A stretch of 64,000 bases of DNA from the NCBI RefSeq assembly GCF_023206215.1, contig NZ_CP065800.1, forward strand, positions 3,534,001 through 3,598,000, read 5' to 3'. The position numbers and the translations under genes are program-made. A model generated the notes under the pieces. The model was not told the DNA's origin. It searched no databases and worked only from the letters and a program-made list of their open reading frames with translations. Numbering within the stretch: position 1 is the first letter of the stretch; every line of letters begins with the position of its first letter. This DNA comes from Butyrivibrio fibrisolvens. GTDB lineage: Bacteria > Bacillota > Clostridia > Lachnospirales > Lachnospiraceae. This document shows positions 15,473-24,932 of the stretch, in pieces.

Positions 15473-17611
15473 ATGAATCTCAAAACCGCCTATGAACCAT
15501 ATTTTAAGATTGGCGCTGCTATCTCCAGAGTCAATCTCCATACCAAGGCTCACATGGAGCTTCTTACAGATCAGTTCAACAGCTTCACTTGTGAGAATGA
15601 TATGAAGCCCATGTACTACCTTGACAAGAATCTTAACAAGGAAGACCCTGACAAGTACAACCTTGAACCTGCCCTGACTTTTGAAAACGCCATCCCTTAT
15701 CTTGAATTTGCCAAAGAACATGGCATAGCCATGCGCGGCCATACCCTTGTATGGCACAATCAGACTCCCAAGTGGTTCTTTTGTGAGAACTACAACGAGC
15801 ATTTTCCGCTTGCAAGTAGAGACACTATGCTCTCTAGACTTGAAAACTATATAAAAGGTGTACTTACTTTTGTTCAGTCCAATTACCCTGGTGTTATCTA
15901 TGCCTGGGATGTTGTCAACGAGATAGTTGACGAGGGAGATTTCAGGAAGTCACTATGGACCAGGACTGTTGGTAATGACTTTTTTATCAAAGCATTTGAA
16001 TATGCAAGACGATACGTATCCGATGGTGTTGATCTTTTCTACAACGACTACGAGACAGCTCTTGACTGGAAGAGAGACTTCATCATAGCCAATGTTTTAA
16101 AACCCCTTATTGACCAAAAGCTTGTAGACGGAATGGGCATGCAGTCTCATCTTCTTATGAATCATCCTGATCTTGATGATTACAAGAAGGCTATAGAGAG
16201 CTACGGCGCTCTTGGTCTTAAGATCCATATAACTGAGCTTGATATGCACAATGCCGACCCGTCAGATGAGTCCATGCATAGTTTGGCTCTACGATACAGG
16301 GACTTCTTCAAGATCTACCTTGACGCTGTAAGATCAGGCAAGGCCAATATCACAAGTGTCACATTCTGGAATCTTAGAGATGAAGATAGCTGGCTTACTG
16401 GTTTTAGACGTGAGACAAGTTACCCTCTTTTGTTCAAAGGAAAGTGTGAAGCCAAAGAGGCTTACTATGCTGTGCTTAGCGCAGTGCTTCCCGGTGACAG
16501 AGCGGATGCAACGGATACTGCAAGTTCAGAGGATCCTATAGCTGCATATATATCAGATGGTATAGACAGATGGGCTCCTGACTATCCGGAAGCTGATTAT
16601 GAGCTTCAAGGTATGCCTCAAAACGGGCCAAGGATGAGGATACAACGTGATAATATCTGGAAGGATGGCGAGTATACCTACGAAGCAGCTTACGGCTTTG
16701 TTCCCAATGTCTTTGCATATCTTCACCCGGATACTGATAAGCGTCCATGTATGCTGGTAGTACCCGGAGGCGGCTATTGCATGTGCTGCTCTCATGAGGG
16801 CGAGCTTCCTGCAATGGAGTTCTACAAACGCGGGATGAATGTACTGGTTCTTAGCTATACAACTGATATCACCATGTCAGTTCCTCTTAAAAGACAGCCC
16901 CTTGAAGATATCTCAAGAGCTGTAAGATTTATAAGAAAAAATGCTGACAGATACTGCATAGACCCTGACAATCTCTATATCATGGGCTTTTCTGCAGGCG
17001 GCCACGTATGCGGAAGCCTTGCAGTTCATTTTGATGATGTCAAGGATATTGATCCTACATACAACGAGATATCCAACCGACCTACCGGCGTCATCCTGTC
17101 CTATCCTGTTATCACTACAGGCGAGTTCACTCACAAGGATTCAGTCAAGGCTCTTCTTGGCGATGATCCTACTGATGAAGAGCTTGAGTACTTCTCTTTG
17201 GAAAAACAGGTTAAAGGTAACACACCGCCTTGTTTTATCTGGCAGACTCAGGAAGATGGTCTTGTCCCTGTAGAGAACAGTTATCTCTTTGCCATGGCAC
17301 TGCGCAGGCATAAGGTTCCTTTCGCCCACTATGTGTTCCCAAGAGGACCTCACGGCCTTACAATTGCCAACGATACCTTCTTCAAAGGCTGGTCCGGCGG
17401 GGATTATAGCATGGAGCAGACCATGCGGGCGGCTTTCAGTGTCAAGGAAGGTAAGGGAGTCAACGTTTCAGAGCAGAGGAAGAAGGAACTCATCGAACAG
17501 TTCTTTAGCGGCAATGAATTCCAAGAAAATGGAATCGATATGAGCCTTAAGGCCGATGTAGGCCTATGGTCAGATCTTGCATGGGCGTGGATATGTGGTG
17601 ATAAGGCATAA
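15473..17611 (+). CDS. Intracellular GH10 endo-xylanase fused to an alpha/beta-hydrolase esterase
   Basis: A 712-aa bifunctional enzyme. Residues 1-345 form a GH10 TIM barrel with acid/base Glu150 (WDVVNE) and nucleophile Glu255 (ITELD), plus the substrate motif GHTLVWHNQ. Residues about 365-660 form an esterase/lipase-like alpha/beta hydrolase with oxyanion loop PGGGY, nucleophile Ser507 in GFSAGG, Asp in QEDGLVPVENS and His in GPHG. There is no signal peptide, so it should hydrolyse imported xylo-oligosaccharides and remove their acetyl (or other acyl) groups in the cytoplasm. Start fixed by GGAGG six bases upstream. Monocistronic; similar xylanase-esterase fusions are known from rumen Butyrivibrio. 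Confidence 0.93.
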   Translation: MNLKTAYEPYFKIGAAISRVNLHTKAHMELLTDQFNSFTCENDMKPMYYLDKNLNKEDPDKYNLEPALTFENAIPYLEFAKEHGIAMRGHTLVWHNQTPKWFFCENYNEHFPLASRDTMLSRLENYIKGVLTFVQSNYPGVIYAWDVVNEIVDEGDFRKSLWTRTVGNDFFIKAFEYARRYVSDGVDLFYNDYETALDWKRDFIIANVLKPLIDQKLVDGMGMQSHLLMNHPDLDDYKKAIESYGALGLKIHITELDMHNADPSDESMHSLALRYRDFFKIYLDAVRSGKANITSVTFWNLRDEDSWLTGFRRETSYPLLFKGKCEAKEAYYAVLSAVLPGDRADATDTASSEDPIAAYISDGIDRWAPDYPEADYELQGMPQNGPRMRIQRDNIWKDGEYTYEAAYGFVPNVFAYLHPDTDKRPCMLVVPGGGYCMCCSHEGELPAMEFYKRGMNVLVLSYTTDITMSVPLKRQPLEDISRAVRFIRKNADRYCIDPDNLYIMGFSAGGHVCGSLAVHFDDVKDIDPTYNEISNRPTGVILSYPVITTGEFTHKDSVKALLGDDPTDEELEYFSLEKQVKGNTPPCFIWQTQEDGLVPVENSYLFAMALRRHKVPFAHYVFPRGPHGLTIANDTFFKGWSGGDYSMEQTMRAAFSVKEGKGVNVSEQRKKELIEQFFSGNEFQENGIDMSLKADVGLWSDLAWAWICGDKA

Positions 17612-17665
17612 GTTCTTAATAATAAGTTCTTATGTAAGATATGGTATGATATTAGATATCGGATT

Positions 17666-17804
17666 CTAGTGTGCTGACTCGTTCGATTTATATACAAGGA
17701 ATAAAATCGAAGGCAATGTAATCATTGTCAAGATTTTATGACGCAATAGATAAATTCATAGACAAGCAGTTTTATTAAATATGAATAAGCCGGTATGCCG
17801 GTCT
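17666..17804 (+). ncRNA. Candidate structured leader motif, copy 1 (upstream of the TetR gene)
   Basis: The block CTAGTGTGCTGACTCGTTC (17666-17684) and the block ATATGAATAAGCCGGTATGC (from 17779) both recur at 57047-57102 in the same order and on the same strand. Between them this copy has extra stems: TTCGATTT/AAATCGAA, GGCAATG/CATTGTC and TTCATA/TATGAA. It ends about 60 bp before the TetR gene. I do not recognise a known riboswitch; it may be a new cis-acting RNA or a short repeat. Confidence 0.45.
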
Positions 17805-17866
17805 ATAAGCTATATTAAGATTATAGTTTTGATGATTTTAATAAAAGTCATTTAGGAGCCTGATTC

Positions 17867-18442
17867 ATGTCCAATATCACCAAACGTGCACTTGAAACTT
17901 CACTCAAGAACCTTCTTTTAAAAAAGCCTGTCAATAAGATCACCATAAATGATATAACCGAGGATTGCGGCGTCAACAGAGCCACTTTCTATTATCATTT
18001 TCAGGATATATATGCCCTGATCGAATGGTCTTGTGAAGAGGATGCAAGGAAGGCCTTATCAAGCAATACGACCTATGATACCTGGCAACAGGGCTTTTTG
18101 AATGTTCTGAACGCAGTAGAAGACAACAAGCCATTTATAATCAATGTCTACCGCCATGTAAGCCAGGAACAGATCATCCAGTACCTGTACCGGGTAGTAT
18201 ATGATCTCCTGATCAATGTAGTAGAGGAATGCGCTCATGGGATGACTGTCAGAGATGAAGACAAGAAATTCATTGCTGATTTCTACAAATACGCCTTTGT
18301 AGGTCTGACTCTGGAGTGGATCAAGAGCGATATGAAGACTCCTCCAAAAGAGATAGTATCTCGCCTAAGTGAACTTATTGACGGTGACATCCCCCGCATG
18401 CTTGAAAAGTGCAGGCTGGATGTCCCTTTAAGTAGAACGTGA
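17867..18442 (+). CDS. TetR-family transcriptional regulator (DhaS-like)
   Basis: The product (191 aa) has an N-terminal helix-turn-helix, KITINDITEDCGVNRATFYYHF (about residues 24-45), the hallmark of TetR proteins, and a C-terminal ligand domain of the TetR_C_8/DhaS-like type. It lies 250 bp before the oleate hydratase gene on the same strand, with another promoter-sized gap between, so it is the obvious candidate regulator of fatty-acid hydration, but nothing in the sequence proves this. Ribosome binding site AGGAG about 10 bases before ATG. Confidence 0.87.
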   Translation: MSNITKRALETSLKNLLLKKPVNKITINDITEDCGVNRATFYYHFQDIYALIEWSCEEDARKALSSNTTYDTWQQGFLNVLNAVEDNKPFIINVYRHVSQEQIIQYLYRVVYDLLINVVEECAHGMTVRDEDKKFIADFYKYAFVGLTLEWIKSDMKTPPKEIVSRLSELIDGDIPRMLEKCRLDVPLSRT

Positions 18443-18630
18443 TCGGAATTTTCATAGCTATTTAGGTAATTTAGCTTTTACATGCGCTTTAATTTTTGTA
18501 TCTTATTTGGATATATTTAATGATTTTGATTATTTAGACAGTTATGTCCTTTTGTTGGAAAAATAGTCATTTATGCATTACTATCGTCTTTTTAGATACT
18601 CTGTATCTTTCGCCTATGGCAGCTATAAGC

Positions 18631-18691
18631 AGAACCTCCTACACTTTAATTGTACCCAAAAACAGTGCAATTACAGTGTTATGGAGGTTCT
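18631..18691 (+). promoter_or_regulatory. Long hairpin sequestering the oleate hydratase ribosome binding site
   Basis: The 5' arm agaacctcc...tacact...taattgtac pairs with the 3' arm gtgcaatta...cagtgt...ggaggttct around a 9-nt loop. About 20 pairs form, including nine consecutive pairs that cover the whole GGAGG ribosome binding site. The stem ends three bases before the ATG at 18695. Translation would require the stem to open; alternatively the palindrome is a DNA operator. Confidence 0.7.
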
Positions 18692-18694
18692 TTT

Positions 18695-20470
18695 ATGTAT
18701 TATTCAAGTGGTAACTATGAGGCATTTGCCCGTCCTAAAAAACCTGAAGGAATTGAACATAAATCCGCCTACTTTATAGGAACCGGACTTGCAGCGCTTT
18801 CTGCAGGATGTTTCCTTGTGCGCGACGCACAAATGCCGGGAAAAAACATTCACTTTTTTGAGCGTGATCCCATCGCCGGAGGCGCCTGCGATGGATGGAA
18901 CTATCCGGAGATTGGTTATGTCATGCGCGGCGGTCGTGAGATGGACAACCATTTCGAGGTTATGTGGGACCTATTCCGCTCTATTCCATCTATCGAAACA
19001 GATGGAGTCAGTGTCCTTGACGAGTACTACTGGCTTAACAAGGAAGATCCCAACTATTCTCTGTGCCGCGTTACTGAGCATCAGGGCCAGAACGCCCATA
19101 CAGACGGCAAATTCAACCTTAGCGACAAAGCATCAAGGCAGCTAACAAAACTTATTTTCACACCTGATGAAGATCTGGAAGAAAAGCGTATCACAGATGT
19201 TCTGGATGACGAAGTTCTGGGCAGCGATTTCTGGACATACTGGAGGACTATGTTTGCATTCTATAACTGCAACAGTGCTCTTGAGATGAAGAGGTATATG
19301 CAGCGCTTCATCCACCACATCGATGGTCTTCCGGATCTACGTGCTCTTCGCTTTACCAAGTACAATCAGTATGAATCCATGATTCTTCCTATGGTCAGAT
19401 ATCTGGAAGCTCACGGAGTACAGTTTCACTTTAATACACAAGTCATGGATGTTGATTTTGATATTCATGATGATATAAAAATTGCAAAGCGCATAGAACT
19501 ATACACAGCCGGCCAGAAAGATTACCTGGACCTTACAGAGGACGATTATCTGTTTATCACCAATGGAAGTAATGTAGAGAACTCCTCCATTGGTGGTCAG
19601 GATCAAGTGTGTGAATATCACAAAGAGATCCGCCCGGGTGGTTCATTTGATCTGTGGCGCAAGATTGCTGAAAAGGACAGCTCTTTTGGTCATCCGGAGA
19701 AGTTCTATGGCAATCCCGAAGAATGCAACTGGATGGGTGTCACTGTCAATACATTAGATGGCAAGATCCTGCCCTATATCAAAAACATATGTCAGCGCGA
19801 TCCACTATCCGGCAAGGTTGTAACCGGCGGAATTGTTACAGCAAGGGATTCGGGATGGCTACTTAGCTGGACTATCAATCGCCAGCCTCAGTTCCATTCC
19901 CAGCCCAAGGATCAGTGCCTTGTATGGCTCTATGGTCTTTATACAGATCGTCCGGGTGATTATATCAAGAAGAAAATGCGCGACTGCACCGGCAAAGAAA
20001 TATGCATGGAATGGCTGTATCATCTTGGCGTTCCCACAGATCAGATCGAACAGCTTGCTGCAAACAGTGCAAAAACAATCCCGGTAATGATGCCATTTGC
20101 AAGTGCTTACTTCATGCCGCGTACAGCAGGAGACAGACCAGAAGTTGTGCCTGACGGCGCTGTGAACTTCGCTTTTATCGGGAATTTTGCAGAAGTTCCA
20201 AGAGACACCGTATTCACAACTGAGTATTCTATACGAACTGCAATGGTCGCTGTCTATACTCTCATGAATGTAGACCGCGGAGTACCGGAAGTCTGGGGCA
20301 GCATCTATGATATCCGGGATCTGCTAAAGGCTGCAGTCAGCATGCGCGACGGAAGGCCCCTTACTGACATGAAGCTGGGCTTTAAGGAAAAGATCGCCCT
20401 TAGCAAACTCCTAAGTGCTATCAAAGGAACAGATATTGAGAAGCTTCTAAAAGAGTATGGAGTAATATAA
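18695..20470 (+). CDS. ohyA: Oleate hydratase (myosin-cross-reactive antigen family)
   Basis: The product (591 aa, the normal family length) is an FAD-dependent enzyme that adds water to the cis-9 double bond of oleate or linoleate to give 10-hydroxy acids, probably at the membrane surface. The FAD motif GTGLAALSAGCFLVRD lies at about residues 30-45, and the family block RGGREMDNHFEVMWDLFRSI follows. The frame is open from 18650, but GGAGG seven bases before the ATG at 18695 gives the usual start MYYSSGNYEAF. Rumen bacteria meet toxic unsaturated fatty acids, so detoxification is the likely role. The leader hairpin and the TetR gene upstream suggest tight control. Confidence 0.95.
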   Translation: MYYSSGNYEAFARPKKPEGIEHKSAYFIGTGLAALSAGCFLVRDAQMPGKNIHFFERDPIAGGACDGWNYPEIGYVMRGGREMDNHFEVMWDLFRSIPSIETDGVSVLDEYYWLNKEDPNYSLCRVTEHQGQNAHTDGKFNLSDKASRQLTKLIFTPDEDLEEKRITDVLDDEVLGSDFWTYWRTMFAFYNCNSALEMKRYMQRFIHHIDGLPDLRALRFTKYNQYESMILPMVRYLEAHGVQFHFNTQVMDVDFDIHDDIKIAKRIELYTAGQKDYLDLTEDDYLFITNGSNVENSSIGGQDQVCEYHKEIRPGGSFDLWRKIAEKDSSFGHPEKFYGNPEECNWMGVTVNTLDGKILPYIKNICQRDPLSGKVVTGGIVTARDSGWLLSWTINRQPQFHSQPKDQCLVWLYGLYTDRPGDYIKKKMRDCTGKEICMEWLYHLGVPTDQIEQLAANSAKTIPVMMPFASAYFMPRTAGDRPEVVPDGAVNFAFIGNFAEVPRDTVFTTEYSIRTAMVAVYTLMNVDRGVPEVWGSIYDIRDLLKAAVSMRDGRPLTDMKLGFKEKIALSKLLSAIKGTDIEKLLKEYGVI

Positions 20471-20487
20471 AAAAGTATAGAGTAATA

Positions 20488-20549
20488 TAAAAAGGCCGCC
20501 CCAGAGTGACAGATTGCTGTGATCTATCACCCTGGGCTTTGGCCCTTTT
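20488..20549 (+). terminator. Bidirectional terminator between oleate hydratase and the acidic membrane protein
   Basis: aaaaggcc-gc-cccagagtga pairs with tcaccctggg-ctt-ggcccttt. The stem begins 18 bp after the ohyA stop and its far edge overlaps the stop codon of the convergent gene, so it can serve both strands. Confidence 0.8.
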
Positions 20550-22350
20550 ACCATCTCCAGCTGTTGTTATAGGTCTTATGACTATTTGTATTATATTCGT
20601 AATCATAGTAGTTTCGGTCATTACGCTTTGATTTGGCCGCCAAATCTGCACCTGCCATCATGAATATCAAAAACAGTACTGCAGCAAGTGCCACCACTAT
20701 GAACAGGTATATCTTTTTACCGAGTTTATTATCTATATAATCTTCATTATTATCAGGATACTCAAGTTCCTCATCATCCAATGAACTAAACAGATCATCT
20801 ATACTGCCATCACTACCAGCTTCTGTGTTATCATCATATTCCTCTGCAATCTCTGTCAGATCATATGTCTCAGAGTAATCTGCTGTTAATAACTCTACAT
20901 CCGGGTCAATGTTCTTGACAAGGCTTTGGAGATTCTGGTCATTACCTCGGTAGTAGCTGGTATTAGCATTGGTATGGGTATAGGTGTCAGCTTTTTTATA
21001 GGTTTCTGCATTGTTATAAGCATCAGACTCCGATTTGCTGACATCCGGTCTTCTGTTGGTATATTCTTTGGTAATAACACTACTGCCTGCTGCCCCGCCG
21101 GATACATCTGTTCTAGCTACATGCTCACTTTCTGCTGCCCTACTGATTGTATCTGTTCTTGCTATATGCTCGCTATCTGCTTCCTTAAACTCAGCTTCAA
21201 ACTTGAATTTATCATCTATACCCTGATAACAATACTGGCTTAATTTCAAAGCGTATTTGCCAATATAGAAGAAGAACCTGCTGATATAAAATTGTATTTT
21301 AGCTCCTAAGAGTTCTGCCTTATCATCATATTCTTTCTCATTGAAAAATACCGGAGCTTCATTCTCGTTATCTTTACCATTCTCTATGCCATTATCTTCG
21401 CCGCTTCCATCTATTCTGACATTTTCTTTATCACCAGTTGCGGCGCCATTATTATTCCTGTCTTTTACGCTTCTTCTATTCCCAGTCAGTATGAGATTGA
21501 TCTCATATTTGGCACCATCAAAAGCTTTGAACAAATAGTAAAGGATTATGCTTAGATAATAGCAAAGCCTTCCAAGATAATAGAAAAGCTTACCAATGCA
21601 AAATATTACTCCGGTCTTTAGATCTTTGACATCTTCAGCGGTAAATTCTTTTTCTTTAGTAGAATTCTTCTCATCATCAGAAGATGGCTCATCACTTTCT
21701 TTTGTACCAGCTTCATTAGGAGCTGCTTTCATGATCGGAGTCTGAATATCCATCCAGGAGTTTTCCGATGCTCTATCATCTTTCGTAGACCCACTTGTAT
21801 ATTTATTGTGTACAGATTCATTCGAGCTTAAGTTATATTCCTCGCTTGATGAACTTCCTCCAAATATATTCAGATTAGCTTCTTCATCAGATATTTTTTC
21901 ACTGGAAAGATTAAGATCATCATCTTGGGTGAATATGGTGTCTGTACATGAATCCTGAGTCTCTTCTCTTGCATATTCGCTCTCTTCCACTCCTGATGTT
22001 TCAGGACGTAAAAGGGAATGGTCGGAAGTATCCAGCGCTCCGGTATCCGGTACCTCTTCATTGCTGACTTCCGCATTTAGAAGCGTATTCCTTAGCTGCT
22101 CATTGATCTTACTTACAGCTTTCGCTTCATCCTGTCCCTGATACAGTACTTCCTTGGATCCGTCCTCAATATTTTTATATACTATAAAGTCACTAGTCCA
22201 ATAGTCTTTGTAAACGCCATATGCATTAGGTCCGATATGATCCGAACCAAGATAGAAGCCCAGCTGATATAGATTAATTCCCCTTTGCGCACATAGATCT
22301 TTTAATTCCTCGATAGTCACAGGTACTCTGCTATCTTCATTCTCCCACAT
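20548..22350 (-). CDS. Large acidic membrane-associated protein of unknown function
   Basis: A 600-aa protein I do not recognise. Residues 1-95 form a compact domain (VTIEELKDLCAQRGINLYQL, GPNAYGVYKDYWTSDFIVYK) resembling short N-terminal domains I recall on other lachnospiral membrane proteins. Long Ser/Glu/Asp-rich linkers follow. Two similar Tyr- and Phe-rich amphipathic stretches occur (CIGKLFYYLGRLCYYLSIIL at about 250 and FYISRFFFYIGKYALKLSQY at about 350), and a short repeat SEHIARTD/SEHVARTD lies between 400 and 425. One transmembrane helix sits near 550-570, followed by a Tyr/Asn-rich tail ending NSWRW. It stands alone with no functional neighbour. Confidence 0.75.
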   Translation of the reverse strand: MWENEDSRVPVTIEELKDLCAQRGINLYQLGFYLGSDHIGPNAYGVYKDYWTSDFIVYKNIEDGSKEVLYQGQDEAKAVSKINEQLRNTLLNAEVSNEEVPDTGALDTSDHSLLRPETSGVEESEYAREETQDSCTDTIFTQDDDLNLSSEKISDEEANLNIFGGSSSSEEYNLSSNESVHNKYTSGSTKDDRASENSWMDIQTPIMKAAPNEAGTKESDEPSSDDEKNSTKEKEFTAEDVKDLKTGVIFCIGKLFYYLGRLCYYLSIILYYLFKAFDGAKYEINLILTGNRRSVKDRNNNGAATGDKENVRIDGSGEDNGIENGKDNENEAPVFFNEKEYDDKAELLGAKIQFYISRFFFYIGKYALKLSQYCYQGIDDKFKFEAEFKEADSEHIARTDTISRAAESEHVARTDVSGGAAGSSVITKEYTNRRPDVSKSESDAYNNAETYKKADTYTHTNANTSYYRGNDQNLQSLVKNIDPDVELLTADYSETYDLTEIAEEYDDNTEAGSDGSIDDLFSSLDDEELEYPDNNEDYIDNKLGKKIYLFIVVALAAVLFLIFMMAGADLAAKSKRNDRNYYDYEYNTNSHKTYNNSWRW

Positions 22351-22435
22351 TTGTTACTTTTTTCTCCCTATAAAACATTTTTTATTCTTGGACTATTTGG
22401 TGTAGTATCCAAGTTTTAAAGTTATATTGTACACC

Positions 22436-22463
22436 AAAAAAGCCTGTCAACACAGGCTTTTTT
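22436..22463 (-). terminator. Terminator of the HD-GYP regulator gene
   Basis: aaaaaagcctgt-caac-acaggctttttt forms a 12-bp perfect stem with a four-base loop and T-tracts on both sides. It lies 36 bp beyond the stop codon at 22499 and closes the three-gene signalling unit. Confidence 0.9.
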
Positions 22464-22498
22464 GACAAAATATGATCCCTTGTCTCCGTCCACAAGGA

Positions 22499-23512
22499 TC
22501 ATTGTTCATGTAGTTTGTAGTCAGTGTCTTCTTTGATTATCTCAAGCATTATAGCCGCAAAGCGTGGATCAAACTGGGTTCCGGAACCTTTTTCAAGCTC
22601 GCTTTTGACTACGTCCTGGGGGATTATGCCCCTGTAGCTTCTGTTACTGGTCATGGCATCATAGGCATCTGCAACTGCGATGATCCTGGCTTCTTCGGGG
22701 ATATCTTCTCCTGATAGTCCGTCAGGATAGCCTCTTCCGTCGTACCTTTCATGATGCCATCTTGCTCCTATGGCAAGTTTAGGCATCTCTTCGATATTCT
22801 GAAGTATCTTGGCTCCTCTTCCGGGATGAGTCTTGATCTTCTCAAACTCTTCGTCTGTAAGTCTGCCCGGTTTATTGATCACAGCATCAGGCACGCCTAT
22901 CTTACCTACATCATGAAGAAGTCCTATCATGTATATTTCATCCTGTCTTTCTACAGAATATCCGTATCTTTTGGCTATCTCTCTTGAATACTCTGCTACT
23001 CTTCCGGAGTGACCCTTAGTATATGCATCCTTAGCGTCAATGGCATCTGCAAGAGTATGTACTACGTGAAGTGACAGGCCCTCTACCTCTTTGGTCTTAC
23101 GCTCAACCTCTGCATGAAGATCACGCTGGAGCCTTATAAGATCAAGAAGGTGACGCACTCTAAGCGTCAGTACTTCTGCTACAAAGGGTTTTCTTATAAA
23201 ATCCATTGCGCCAAGAGACAGTCCCATAGTTTCTGATTCACAGTCATCATTGGCTGTAAAGAAGATAACAGGTATCTCTTTTACGCCATTATCCTTTTCC
23301 CACTTTCTAAGAAGCCTCATAGTCTCAAAGCCGTCAAGTTCAGGCATTTTGATGTCCAGAAGCAGCATATCGATCTTATTCCTTACGACATAGTCAAGCA
23401 ATAATCGTCCGCTTTTTAGGCATGTAACCTTAAACCCGGCACCGGTCAGGACCGTGTTGGCATTCTTCAATATGATCGCATCATCATCTACAACGACTAC
23501 GCGCTCTTCCAT
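22499..23512 (-). CDS. Response regulator with HD-GYP output (c-di-GMP phosphodiesterase type)
   Basis: The product (337 aa) has a receiver domain (residues 1-125; acidic VDDD, phosphoacceptor Asp53 in LLLDIKMPELD, Lys in IRKPF), a coiled linker, and an HD-GYP domain (about 150-330) with HDVGKIGVPD and HHERYDGRGYPDGL intact. HD-GYP proteins hydrolyse cyclic di-GMP, so the output is second-messenger turnover. The ATG at 23512 has AAAGGA six bases upstream; the longer frame to 23530 is unlikely. It starts 25 bp after the solute-binding protein gene, and probably receives phosphate from the hybrid kinase two genes upstream. Confidence 0.92.
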   Translation of the reverse strand: MEERVVVVDDDAIILKNANTVLTGAGFKVTCLKSGRLLLDYVVRNKIDMLLLDIKMPELDGFETMRLLRKWEKDNGVKEIPVIFFTANDDCESETMGLSLGAMDFIRKPFVAEVLTLRVRHLLDLIRLQRDLHAEVERKTKEVEGLSLHVVHTLADAIDAKDAYTKGHSGRVAEYSREIAKRYGYSVERQDEIYMIGLLHDVGKIGVPDAVINKPGRLTDEEFEKIKTHPGRGAKILQNIEEMPKLAIGARWHHERYDGRGYPDGLSGEDIPEEARIIAVADAYDAMTSNRSYRGIIPQDVVKSELEKGSGTQFDPRFAAIMLEIIKEDTDYKLHEQ

Positions 23513-23536
23513 CCGGTATCCTTTCTGCAAGTGCTT

Positions 23537-24853
23537 TTAGTTATCCCACAGGCTTCCGTAAGCACTTACTGCCTCATCCACAGTCATCTCGCCGTTGGCA
23601 ACCTTATAGGCAGCTGCACGGAACTCTTTGGTGACTGCATCATTAAGACCTGTCTCCTGAAAACTGAAGTACCTCTCTTTAGGGAAGCTTTCAAGAGATG
23701 CATATACCTCATCCAGGGAGAAATCATTGGTCGGAGTGATAAGGCGCTTTATCGCAGCCATATTTCCAAGCTCCTTCTCCCTCATAAGGAACCTTATGAA
23801 TTCATTGGTCATGTCAAGGTTAGGACTGTTCTTGTTCACGCTAAAGAACAGATTGACAGAGTCAAGGAAGTATCCGCCTTCATCACCAGAAGGCACCACA
23901 TAGAACTTGTATTTGAAGGGATTTGCTATAAAAGCTTCCGACTTACTCTCACGCTTCTGAGTACCGGATACCATGTCGCCGCTTCCCAGCATAATAGGAA
24001 CATCTCCTTCGAAGAAGCGCATGATAACTGCATCATAGTCATTTTCTATCTCATCAGAGCATAGCTTAGGATTTATATATCCCATATCTACAAAGCTCCC
24101 TATCTTATCAAGTGCCGGTCGCATATATTCTCCTGCAGAGCTGTCCATGTTATTTAGTGCTGCTACTGCTTCGGGATTGCCAATTACGTTGTTACAAAAT
24201 AGCGGAAAAGCAAATGCATAATATATTCCGGCTACAGTAATTCCGTTATCCCCCATAATAGGAGCATCAAAACCGGCAGCAACCAGCTTATCGCAAGTCT
24301 CAACAAGTTCACTGTATGTATCCGGAACTTCCAGGTTATTTTTTTCAAATATATCCAAATTTACAAGCATTCCATATGACCTTGTGAAAATAGGTATCAT
24401 GATCACATCCCCATTTTCAAGCGTCCAGCGAGCGCCCTGACGTATACAGTCAAGATCTATATTAAGAGAAGGGTCAGATAAGATCTCCGCACTATCAAGA
24501 ACAGGTGCCATCTTCTCATCATCAAGCATCCATGACGCCGTAACATATATATCCGGAGCTTCATCGCTTGTTAAGGCGCTTGCGATAGTATTGTTATAAT
24601 CATCCAGATAGACATAGTTAAGGCTTACATTTGGATAGTATTCATAGAAACGCTCGAATTCACTCTCCAAGGATTCAAAATTGGAATAGCTTCCTGCAAC
24701 CTTTATAGTACAGGACGTATCTGTTGAAAGCGCCGGTTTAAATTCCGCACTCTTTTCAGAACTTAGGCTGCATGATGCAGCGCCCAGTATTAGTGATCCT
24801 GCTAATGCCGCCATCACTATCTTTTTAATAAATCTCTTTGTCTGGATCATCAT
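23537..24853 (-). CDS. Extracellular solute-binding lipoprotein, family 1
   Basis: The product (438 aa) has a lipoprotein signal ending LILGAASC (Cys at about residue 28), then a family-1 periplasmic-binding fold, as in sugar ABC importers (motifs VKVAGSY-like start, MIPIFTRSYGMLVNLDIFEK, GEMTVDEAVSAYGS). No permease or ATPase gene is adjacent. Instead it is flanked by a hybrid sensor kinase and an HD-GYP regulator, so it may present a ligand to the kinase's extracellular domain rather than import it. Start with AAAGGAG eight bases upstream. Confidence 0.88.
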   Translation of the reverse strand: MMIQTKRFIKKIVMAALAGSLILGAASCSLSSEKSAEFKPALSTDTSCTIKVAGSYSNFESLESEFERFYEYYPNVSLNYVYLDDYNNTIASALTSDEAPDIYVTASWMLDDEKMAPVLDSAEILSDPSLNIDLDCIRQGARWTLENGDVIMIPIFTRSYGMLVNLDIFEKNNLEVPDTYSELVETCDKLVAAGFDAPIMGDNGITVAGIYYAFAFPLFCNNVIGNPEAVAALNNMDSSAGEYMRPALDKIGSFVDMGYINPKLCSDEIENDYDAVIMRFFEGDVPIMLGSGDMVSGTQKRESKSEAFIANPFKYKFYVVPSGDEGGYFLDSVNLFFSVNKNSPNLDMTNEFIRFLMREKELGNMAAIKRLITPTNDFSLDEVYASLESFPKERYFSFQETGLNDAVTKEFRAAAYKVANGEMTVDEAVSAYGSLWDN

Positions 24854-24932
24854 ACTGACTCCTTTCTGTAACCAAGGACATAATCACCCTCATATCACTA
24901 GCTAATGGTTCAAACTTATGTATCTTGCGACA

